Positions 6,336 through 12,040 of a stretch of DNA of 12,040 nucleotides are shown piece by piece. The position numbers and the translations under genes are program-made. The DNA is taken from NCBI GenBank assembly GCA_030045215.1, contig JASIBJ010000621.1, positions 1 to 12,040 on the forward strand, read 5' to 3'. Numbering within the stretch: position 1 is the stretch's first letter; the number at the start of each line of letters is the position of its first letter. This stretch comes from Streptosporangiaceae bacterium. GTDB taxonomy: Bacteria > Actinomycetota > Actinomycetes > Streptosporangiales > Streptosporangiaceae. Under the pieces are notes generated by a model. It had not been told where the DNA came from. It saw only the letters and a list, made by a program, of their open reading frames with translations, and ran no database searches.

Positions 6336-7856
6336 ACCTTCCCTCAGCACGTTTTTGAGGATCTTGCCCGTCGGGCCTTTCGGCAGCTCGGCCACGAAGC
6401 GAACCTCACGGGGGTACTTATAGGCCGCCAGTTGCTCCCGGCAGTACGCGATGACGTCATGGGCGCTGAGCTCGAAGCCTGGCCGCACGACCACGACCGC
6501 CACCACCTCCTCGCCCAGACGATCGTCGGGCTTGCCGATCACCGCGGCCTCGGCAATGCCGGAGTGGGCGAAAAGCACCTCTTCGATCTCGCGCGGGTAG
6601 ACGTTGTAGCCGCCCCGGATGACCAGGTCCTTCGACCGGTCGACGATGAAGTAGAAGCCGTCCTCGTCCTGGTAACCAAGGTCCCCGGTGTGCAGCCAGC
6701 CGCCACTCAGCGCCGCCGCTGTTGCCTCGGGCTTGCCCAGGTATCCCTTCATGACGTTGTGCCCGCGGATGAGGATCTCGCCGATGTTGTCCTTGCCGGG
6801 CGGCAGCGGCTCGTCCCGCTGATCGGCGACCCGCATCTGCACCCCCCAGATCGGCTTGCCCACCGATAGCGCCCGGCGATCATCGCTGCGGTTAAACGAC
6901 GTGGTGCTCGCGGTCTCGGACAGGCCGTAGCCCTCAAGGACCCGGATGCCGAACTTCTCCTCGAACCTGGCCATGACGTCCTCGGGGAGCGAAGCCCCGC
7001 CCGAGACCGCGACCCGGAGGCGGGACAGGTCCCGGCCCGCGCTGTCCTGCTGCGCCAGCGCCTGCAGCATGGTCGGGACACCGGCGATGACCGAGCAGCG
7101 GTCCCGCTCCAGGGCATCCATGACCGAACGTGGCTCGAACCTCGGCACGATCGAGAGCCCGCCACCGTAGCGGACCGCGACGTTGAGGACCGACGACAGC
7201 CCGAACACGTGAAAGAACGGCAGCACGGCCAGCGTGACATCGTCCGGCAGGGCCCCGAATAGCTGGCCGGAGACGGTGCAGTTCATGTACAGCTCGAAGT
7301 GCGTAAGCTCGGCGCCCTTGGGCCTGCCGGTCGTTCCGCTTGTGTAGATCAGCACGGCAGTATCGTCCGCGTTCCCCGGCCGCACGTCGCCGCCCGGCTG
7401 GGTGAGCGGGGCGGCACTGATCAGGTCACCAAACGCGCGGGCGCCCTCGGGCAGGTCCCCAGGGCCGAAGCTGACCAGGTACAAGGGGACGCCGAGCTGC
7501 TCGCAGGCCTTGGCCGCCTCCTGGTGAATGCTGTCGAACCCGATGAGGATGGCCGCGGAGGAGTCGGCGAGGTGGTATTCGATCTCGGGCGCTTTCAGCA
7601 GCGGGTTGAGCGGGAGCACCACCATCCCGGCCTTGAGCGCCCCAAAGTACGCGGTCAGGAACTGCGGCAGGTTCGGTAGCTGGAGGGCGACCACCTGGCC
7701 GGGTCGCAGGCCGCTCTCCACGAGCCCCGCCGCGAGCCGACCGGACTGCTCGTCGAGATCACCATAGCTGGCCGGAACGCCCATGAACGTGTACGCGGTT
7801 GCGCCGGGTGAGCTCATCGCCGTCTCGGTCAGGATGGTTGCCAGGTTGAAGCTCAC
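6333..7856 (-). CDS. Class I adenylate-forming fatty-acyl-CoA ligase (FadD-like)
   Basis: The start is GTG (7856-7854) with AAGGAGG just upstream on the minus strand; an in-frame ATG at 7940 lacks such a site. The product is 507 residues, the usual size. All core motifs are present: P-loop YTSGTTGRPKG (171-181), YGLSET (310-315), HTGD (389-392), DRSKD and RGGYNVYPREIEE (406-426), and GPTGKIL (494-500) with K498 as the catalytic lysine of the mobile C-domain. Such enzymes form acyl-AMP from a carboxylic acid and ATP, then the CoA thioester, in the cytoplasm. Chain length cannot be read reliably. It is divergent from an operon of two hydrolases and a WS/DGAT acyltransferase, and so probably supplies or recycles acyl-CoA for that pathway. 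A role on another carboxylic acid is possible. Confidence 0.92.
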   Translation of the reverse strand: MSFNLATILTETAMSSPGATAYTFMGVPASYGDLDEQSGRLAAGLVESGLRPGQVVALQLPNLPQFLTAYFGALKAGMVVLPLNPLLKAPEIEYHLADSSAAILIGFDSIHQEAAKACEQLGVPLYLVSFGPGDLPEGARAFGDLISAAPLTQPGGDVRPGNADDTAVLIYTSGTTGRPKGAELTHFELYMNCTVSGQLFGALPDDVTLAVLPFFHVFGLSSVLNVAVRYGGGLSIVPRFEPRSVMDALERDRCSVIAGVPTMLQALAQQDSAGRDLSRLRVAVSGGASLPEDVMARFEEKFGIRVLEGYGLSETASTTSFNRSDDRRALSVGKPIWGVQMRVADQRDEPLPPGKDNIGEILIRGHNVMKGYLGKPEATAAALSGGWLHTGDLGYQDEDGFYFIVDRSKDLVIRGGYNVYPREIEEVLFAHSGIAEAAVIGKPDDRLGEEVVAVVVVRPGFELSAHDVIAYCREQLAAYKYPREVRFVAELPKGPTGKILKNVLREG

Positions 7857-7912
7857 AGCCCCTCCTTCGTGAGCGCGCCGTCGGCGCCGGATCCTTGCCA
7901 GCGCGGCAGGCC

Positions 7913-7965
7913 TTTCCGGCAATCGCCGTGAGACATACATTAAAGATCCGTCACCACGATGCCTA
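7913..7965. promoter_or_regulatory. Candidate divergent promoters between the ligase and the hydrolase operon
   Basis: An AT-rich patch, ACATACATTAAAGAT (7933-7947), stands out. On the minus strand TAATGT (7942-7937) with TAGGCA (7965-7960) 17 bases upstream makes a plausible promoter for the ligase. On the plus strand TACATT (7936-7941) with TTTCCG (7913-7918), also 17 bases away, could serve the hydrolase operon, but its -35 is poor. The two -10 elements would overlap, so only one promoter could be occupied at a time. No clear operator palindrome is seen. Confidence 0.3.
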
Positions 7966-7997
7966 GGCCGCCGATAGAGCGACAGGGGGTGCAGTCA

Positions 7998-8804
7998 ATG
8001 GCGCAATCCGTGCCGGACGCGACGGTCGGCAGCGGCGAGACCGGGGAGCGCATCACCGGCCCGCCTGCCCGGCTCTACCTCAGCGAGCCGGCACGCGGCC
8101 TACTCGACCTCGCCGCCCTGCCGGTGGCGGCAGGCTGGCTGGCTTCCGCGCCCCGTGGCGATCGCCACGGGGTGCTCGTTCTGCCTGGGCTGCTCGCGTC
8201 CGACATGAGCACAGGACTGTTGCGCCGGTACATACGCTGGCTTGGGTACGACGTGCATGGCTGGCAGCTCGGGCGCAATGTCGGCCCGACGAGCACCGTG
8301 CTGAACGAGCTGCCCAGGGAGCTCGCCGACCTGGCCGCGAGCTCGGGCGGTCCGGTATCGATCATCGGCTGGAGCCTGGGCGGGATCTATGCGCGGGAGC
8401 TGGCCCGTGACCATCCCGAGCTCGCGCGTCAGGTGATCACATTGGGCAGCCCGTTCGCGCTGACCGACCCGCGCCAGAGCCACGCGGATGGTGTCTATCA
8501 GCGCGGCAGTTACCTGCATGCCGCCGCCGACCGGATCCCGACGCGCGATCAGCTCGCCCGGCCGATCGACGTGCCATCCACGGCGGTGTACTCCAGGCTT
8601 GACGGCATCGTCTCCTGGCAGACCTGCATCGAGCAGGAAACCGCCCTGCACGAGAACGTCGAGGTTCGCTGCGGACATCTCGGCTTCGGGGTCGACCCGG
8701 CGACCCTGTGGCTCATCGCCGATCGCCTTGCCTCGCCCCCGGGCGAGCGACGGCCGTTCCGCCCGCCTGCGCTGCTTCGCGCGCTCTACCCGGGCAGCCG
8801 GTGA
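7998..8804 (+). CDS. Alpha/beta hydrolase, lipase/esterase-like (VLPG-type oxyanion loop)
   Basis: The ATG at 7998 is chosen for AGGGGGT (7984-7990) 7 bases upstream; an ATG at 7959 is in frame but has no such site. The product is 268 residues. After a short variable N-terminus, LVLPGLLASDMSTG (60-73) is the oxyanion loop, GYDVHGWQLGRNVGPT (83-98) follows, and GWSLGG (124-129) is the nucleophile elbow with S126. The rest of the triad is D202 in YSRLDGIVSW (198-207) and H227 in CGHLGFGVDP (225-234). This layout is typical of actinobacterial lipase-like hydrolases with the LGRNxGPT and HLGxGxxP signatures, related to PGAP1/lipase-type proteins. No signal peptide or membrane segment is clear, so it is probably cytoplasmic or lipid-droplet associated. 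Its stop overlaps the next start (GTGA), so it is co-translated with a second hydrolase. The substrate is likely an acyl ester. Confidence 0.85.
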   Translation: MAQSVPDATVGSGETGERITGPPARLYLSEPARGLLDLAALPVAAGWLASAPRGDRHGVLVLPGLLASDMSTGLLRRYIRWLGYDVHGWQLGRNVGPTSTVLNELPRELADLAASSGGPVSIIGWSLGGIYARELARDHPELARQVITLGSPFALTDPRQSHADGVYQRGSYLHAAADRIPTRDQLARPIDVPSTAVYSRLDGIVSWQTCIEQETALHENVEVRCGHLGFGVDPATLWLIADRLASPPGERRPFRPPALLRALYPGSR

Positions 8805-9766
8805 CCACCCAGGGGCGCGTGCTGGCGGACACGGTCAAGGCGCCCTGGCAGCTGGCTGAACCGTGGGGTGCCCGCGGCTACGTCACGGCCCTGGATGGCT
8901 GGATGCACTGGGTCGAGTTCGACGCCGGTGCCGCGGCCGGACCGCCCCTGGTGTTCGTGCATGGGCTCGGCGGCTCGCATCTCAACTGGGCGCTGGTCGG
9001 ACCGCAGCTGGCCGCCGGGCGGCGGGCCATGGCAGTCGACCTGCGCGGATTCGGGCTGACCGCCGGCGACCGGCGGACCGCCACCATCTGGGGGAACATC
9101 GCGCTGCTGCGGCAGTTCATCGACCACATCGCGGACGGGCCCGTCATTCTGGTCGGCAACTCAATGGGCGGGATGCTGTCCATCTTGCAGGCGCACACCC
9201 ACCCCGAGTCGGTTGCGGGGCTCGTCCTCATTGCGCCCGTGCTACCCGCCAGGGTCCGGCGGCCCGATCTTCGGATGGCCGGTAAGTTCTGGCGCAGCGC
9301 GGTTCCTGGCCTGCGCGAGGCGTCAGCGCGGGCGCTGCGCGACGGCGTCCCTGCGCGCTACCTGATGCACCGCGTCATCGACCTTTACTGCACCGATCCA
9401 GCCAGCCCCGATCCTCAGATGATCGAGGCGCTGACGACGCTTGCTGAGCTGCGCCGGGCCGCTGGCAGCACGGACGAGGCGCTGCTGGTGGCGGCTCGCT
9501 CCCTCATGAATGTGGCGAGCCAGCCGAGGCGTTATGAGGCGGTCATGGCTGCCATCGATGCACCGGTTCTGCTCATCGGCGGCACCCGTGACCCGGTCGT
9601 CCCGCTGGCGAGCATTCGCGCGGCCGCCGCGAGCAACCCTGGCTGGCAGACGGTGATCCTGGAGGACGTCGGCCATACTCCGCAGCAGGAGAAGCCGCAC
9701 GTCGTCGTGCCGATAGTGCTGGACTGGCTGGATCAGCAGTTCCCGTCATCCGATACGTGGGAGTGA
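8801..9766 (+). CDS. Alpha/beta hydrolase fold protein, monoacylglycerol-lipase/esterase-like
   Basis: The start is the GTG at 8801, whose TG forms the TGA stop of the preceding hydrolase (GTGA overlap), indicating translational coupling. A longer in-frame ATG at 8708 would bury about 97 bases in the upstream gene. The product is 321 residues. FVHGLGGSHLNW (52-63) forms the oxyanion hole, VDLRGFGLT (79-87) is the usual strand after it, and GNSMGG (119-124) holds nucleophile S121. The acid is D264 in GGTRDPVVP (260-268), and H292 lies in DVGHTPQQEKP (289-299). A cap domain occupies about residues 148-245. This is the classic alpha/beta hydrolase fold 1 layout. The position between another hydrolase and the WS/DGAT gene suggests ester lipid turnover; the substrate is not readable, and hydrolases of this fold also include C-C hydrolases and haloperoxidase-like enzymes. 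Confidence 0.88.
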   Translation: MTTQGRVLADTVKAPWQLAEPWGARGYVTALDGWMHWVEFDAGAAAGPPLVFVHGLGGSHLNWALVGPQLAAGRRAMAVDLRGFGLTAGDRRTATIWGNIALLRQFIDHIADGPVILVGNSMGGMLSILQAHTHPESVAGLVLIAPVLPARVRRPDLRMAGKFWRSAVPGLREASARALRDGVPARYLMHRVIDLYCTDPASPDPQMIEALTTLAELRRAAGSTDEALLVAARSLMNVASQPRRYEAVMAAIDAPVLLIGGTRDPVVPLASIRAAAASNPGWQTVILEDVGHTPQQEKPHVVVPIVLDWLDQQFPSSDTWE

Positions 9767-9769
9767 GGC

Positions 9770-11218
9770 ATGCAGCAACTCACCGGACTGGACGCGGCGT
9801 TCCTGGCGCTGGAGACCGCCAACGCCACCGGGCACGTGGGCGGCGTCAGCGTGCTCGATCCAGCCGACGCGCCGCGGCCGCTGACGCTGGCGCGGCTGAC
9901 CGAGGTACTGGCCGAGCGCATTCCGCTCGCGCCCGTCCTGCGCCGCAAGCTGCTGAACGTGCCGTTCGGGCTGGATCAGCCGTACTGGATCGACGACGCC
10001 GACTTCGACATCGAATACCACATCCGGGAGATCGCGCTGCCCAGGCCGGGCTCGGCCGCCCAACTGACCGAGCAGGTCAGCAGGCTGCATGCCCGCCCGC
10101 TGGACCGCAGCCGGCCGCTCTGGGAGGTCTACCTGATCACCGGCCTGGCGAAGCGACGCGCGGCGGTCTACACGAAGATTCACCATGCCGCCATCGACGG
10201 CGTGTCAGGCGCGGAACTCCTCACCCTGCTGCTCGACCTCAGCCCGGAGGGCCGGGAGCTGCCCGCCGCCGCGCCGTGGAGGCCCGCGCCACCGCCGGGC
10301 CTGCTCACGCTGACGGCACTGGCCGGCGCGCGGCTCGCGTGGCGGCCGGTACAGACGGTCCGCATCACCAACGAGCTGATCCGGGTGCTGCCGACGCTCG
10401 CGCCCGCGGTGAGCACGTTCGTGGGCGGGATGCTCGGGCTGGGCCGCGGCGACGGGGGTGTGATCCCCTCCGCTCCGGTGCGCGCGCCGGCCACGCCGTT
10501 CAACAAGCCGATCACGCCGCATCGCAGGCTGGCCCTGCGCAGCGTTGACCTGGACATCGTCAAGGCGGTCAAGAACGCGTTCGGCGTTTCCGTCAACGAC
10601 GTCGTCATGGCCATGTGCGCGGGCGGGCTGCGTCGCTGGCTGGCGGACCACCACGCGCTGCCGGATTCGCCGCTGGTCGCGATGATCCCGGTATCGGTTC
10701 GCGACCCGGCCAGCAAGGCCGCCATGGGGAACAAGGTGTCGGCGATGCTGGCGGGCCTGCCGACAAACCTGCCGGAACCGGCTGAGCGGCTGGAGGTCGT
10801 CCATTCCGCGACCCAGCTCGCCAAGGCCCAGCAAGCCGCGATCCCGCAGGGCCTGGTCGATCAGATCAGCGACTTCGCCCCGCCAGCGCTGACGGCTCGG
10901 GCCGCGCGGGTGGTGTTCGCTACCGGGCTCTTGCACCGGCTGCCGCCGTTCAACCTGTGCATCTCCAATGTGCCAGGACCCAACGTCCCGGTTTACCTGT
11001 GCGGCGCCAGGCTGCTCGCGCATTACCCGGTTTCGGTCGTCACCGACGGCCAGGGGCTCAACATCACGCTCGTGGGCTATCTCGGCCAGCTGCACTTCGG
11101 TCTCGTGGCCTGCCGCGAGCTCGTGCCGGACATCGAGACGCTGGCCACCTACCTGGTCGAGGAGCTGGAATTGCTCGTCAAGGCGGCCGGCGAGCGCGAC
11201 GCGGCGCAGGCGGGTTAA
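9770..11218 (+). CDS. WS/DGAT acyltransferase (wax ester synthase / diacylglycerol acyltransferase family)
   Basis: The ATG at 9770 is preceded by GGGAG (9759-9763), 6 bases away, and lies 3 bases after the previous stop. The product is 482 residues, a typical size. LTGLDAAFL (4-12) is the family's opening motif (LSxxDxxFL), RPLWEVYLI (115-123) is the PLW motif, and HHAAIDG (138-144) is the catalytic HHxxxDG. VNDVVMAMCAGGLRRWL (275-291) is the ND motif, and CISNVPGP (397-404) is the SNVPGP motif. The family transfers acyl groups from acyl-CoA to fatty alcohol or diacylglycerol to make wax ester or triacylglycerol for storage, usually at the inner face of the membrane. It ends the three-gene operon and is opposite the acyl-CoA ligase, which can supply its substrate. 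Alcohol preference cannot be read from sequence. Confidence 0.94.
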   Translation: MQQLTGLDAAFLALETANATGHVGGVSVLDPADAPRPLTLARLTEVLAERIPLAPVLRRKLLNVPFGLDQPYWIDDADFDIEYHIREIALPRPGSAAQLTEQVSRLHARPLDRSRPLWEVYLITGLAKRRAAVYTKIHHAAIDGVSGAELLTLLLDLSPEGRELPAAAPWRPAPPPGLLTLTALAGARLAWRPVQTVRITNELIRVLPTLAPAVSTFVGGMLGLGRGDGGVIPSAPVRAPATPFNKPITPHRRLALRSVDLDIVKAVKNAFGVSVNDVVMAMCAGGLRRWLADHHALPDSPLVAMIPVSVRDPASKAAMGNKVSAMLAGLPTNLPEPAERLEVVHSATQLAKAQQAAIPQGLVDQISDFAPPALTARAARVVFATGLLHRLPPFNLCISNVPGPNVPVYLCGARLLAHYPVSVVTDGQGLNITLVGYLGQLHFGLVACRELVPDIETLATYLVEELELLVKAAGERDAAQAG

Positions 11219-11227
11219 TCGCGAACC

Positions 11228-11268
11228 CGGCTCAGGCAGGCGGCAGATCCGCGGCTCAGGCCGGCGGC
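11228..11268. repeat. Short direct duplication at the 3' end of the Ig-like protein gene
   Basis: CGGCTCAGGCAGGCGGC (11228-11244) and CGGCTCAGGCCGGCGGC (11252-11268) match at 16 of 17 bases, with a 24-base period. In the minus-strand gene's frame the unit reads PPA followed by TGA, so the gene has its stop and, 8 codons later, a second in-frame copy of the same PPA-stop tail. This looks like a small local duplication. Confidence 0.6.
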
Positions 11269-12040
11269 GGACCAGTCAGCGGCGGACTGCTGATGGCCTG
11301 CGCGTGCCGATGCGTCGCCAGCAGGACGACCTGCAACTCGATTCCGTTGAACCGGCGGGAGCCGATCACGAACGTGGCCTTTCCCCGCTGGTTGAGCCTT
11401 TGCGCCCTGACGACGACCCAGGCGCCGTCGCGGAAAGCCTCCAGCTCGACGGTGTTGCCTGGGTTCGCGAACTGCGTGGTCACGCGGACGTAGTCCCTGG
11501 CGCCGCGCGGGCCCTGGACCAGCGTCGTGCTGATCTCGGGTACGACCGTCACTCGAACCGGTGCGCTGATAGGACCATCTGGGTCGGTCATCCGGAAGAC
11601 CGTGTTCGTGGTCAGGCTCGTCACGCCGATGGCGACGCTGCCCGTCGATCCGGTGGTTGCCTGCCCGACCTGGCTCCAGCTCAGCTGCCCGGCAAGCCGC
11701 TCCCACAAGCGGACGGTGACGCCCGCCAGCGCCGTGCCTCCCCTGGTGAGCTGACCGTCGATGGTGTCCGAGCTGCCGGCCGGGATCTGCGCCGCGGTCG
11801 CGCTGGCGGTGACCGTCGCAGTACCGGTGCCAGAAGCTGGCATCCGGCTCCTCGCGCCGCCGGACGGGCCAGGGGAGGCGGACGGACCGGGAGAAACTCC
11901 GTGCGACCGGCCTGGGTGCGAGCCCGAGCCGCTTCGATGCGGGCCTGCCTGGCCCAGTGCTCCCGTGTGCGCGCCAGCGGAGCTGCGGTGGGAGTCTGGT
12001 ACGCCGAAGATGTGGAACGCCTGGTAGGCCATGTGCTGGA
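11256..12040 (-). CDS. Probable extracytoplasmic protein with Pro/Ser/Gly-rich linker and Ig-like domains, 5' end outside window
   Basis: The frame is open to the right edge, so this is probably the C-terminal ~260 residues of a longer protein. An ATG at 12032 exists, but no ribosome binding site can be judged. The part near the edge is followed by a Ser/Gly/Pro/His-rich linker of about 45 residues (SPGPSASPGPSG is typical), then a Thr/Ala strand-rich segment. An Ig-like or transthyretin-like beta domain follows, with the order DTIDGQLTRGGTALAGVTVRL, then SWSQVGQATTGSTGSVAIGV, then TTNTVFRMTDPDG. A second beta region (RDYVRVTTQFANPGNTVELE ... GKATFVIGSRRFNGIEL) ends the protein. Such linkers and domains are common in secreted or membrane-anchored actinobacterial surface proteins. 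No enzyme motif is visible, no function is assigned, and it converges on the WS/DGAT gene with a 37-bp gap. Confidence 0.65.
   Translation of the reverse strand, partial: QHMAYQAFHIFGVPDSHRSSAGAHTGALGQAGPHRSGSGSHPGRSHGVSPGPSASPGPSGGARSRMPASGTGTATVTASATAAQIPAGSSDTIDGQLTRGGTALAGVTVRLWERLAGQLSWSQVGQATTGSTGSVAIGVTSLTTNTVFRMTDPDGPISAPVRVTVVPEISTTLVQGPRGARDYVRVTTQFANPGNTVELEAFRDGAWVVVRAQRLNQRGKATFVIGSRRFNGIELQVVLLATHRHAQAISSPPLTGPPPA

Noticed and set aside
8708..8800. ATG at 8708 as the start of the second hydrolase
   Set aside because: It would overlap the first hydrolase by about 97 bases; the GTGA overlap at 8801 is the usual coupling.
9746..11095. Long antisense frames within the WS/DGAT gene
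   Set aside because: They are shadows in high-GC DNA; all family motifs lie in the plus-strand frame.
1..12040. CRISPR array, tRNA or rRNA gene, complete insertion sequence
   Set aside because: No evenly spaced repeats, cloverleaf-like segment, rRNA stretch or transposase with terminal repeats was found by eye on either strand.

Overview
The window is a high-GC, double-stranded stretch typical of an actinomycete chromosome. GTG starts are common, coding density is high, genes are coupled by 4-base GTGA overlaps, and it carries a WS/DGAT-type acyltransferase and a MocR-type GntR regulator. I cannot name the genus from sequence alone. No rRNA, tRNA, CRISPR array or intact mobile element is visible.

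Left part (about 1-2350). Only one intact gene lies here: a membrane-anchored phosphodiester-glycosidase-like protein (758-2047, +). It is flanked by two decayed fragments on the minus strand. One is the last ~64 codons of a phytoene-desaturase-like FAD oxidoreductase (113-307). The other is a frameshifted piece of a serine-recombinase N-terminal domain (2079-2262). Between 308 and 757 I recognise no gene. This part reads as a region of gene decay and past mobile-element activity.

Middle part (about 2357-6314), regulators and efflux. A MocR/GntR regulator with an aminotransferase-like domain (2357-3841, +) is preceded by repeats that fold over its ribosome binding site. It converges, with a 26-bp overlap, on a VOC/glyoxalase-fold gene (3816-4202, -). 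Directly upstream of the VOC gene is what looks like the shortened tail of an ArsR-type regulator (4199-4366, -), coupled to it by a GTGA overlap. Then come an MFS exporter (4411-5703, -) and a divergent MarR regulator (5814-6314, +). The 110-bp gap between these two carries three related half-sites overlapping both predicted promoters, the usual layout of an autoregulated MarR/efflux pair.

Right part (about 6333-11218), a lipid module. An acyl-CoA ligase (6333-7856, -) is divergent from a tight three-gene operon (+): two alpha/beta hydrolases (7998-8804 and 8801-9766, GTGA overlap) and a WS/DGAT acyltransferase (9770-11218). Together they could activate fatty acids, esterify acyl-CoA into wax ester or triacylglycerol, and hydrolyse esters. 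That pathway is inference from family membership.

Right edge. A convergent gene (11256-12040, -) encodes the C-terminal part of a probable extracytoplasmic protein with a Pro/Ser/Gly-rich linker and Ig-like beta domains. Its 5' end is probably outside the window.

I did not find a clearly unprecedented system. The most useful leads are the two gene remnants, the MarR/MFS operator array with a probable leaderless regulator mRNA, the RBS-masking repeats before the MocR gene, and the four-gene lipid module.
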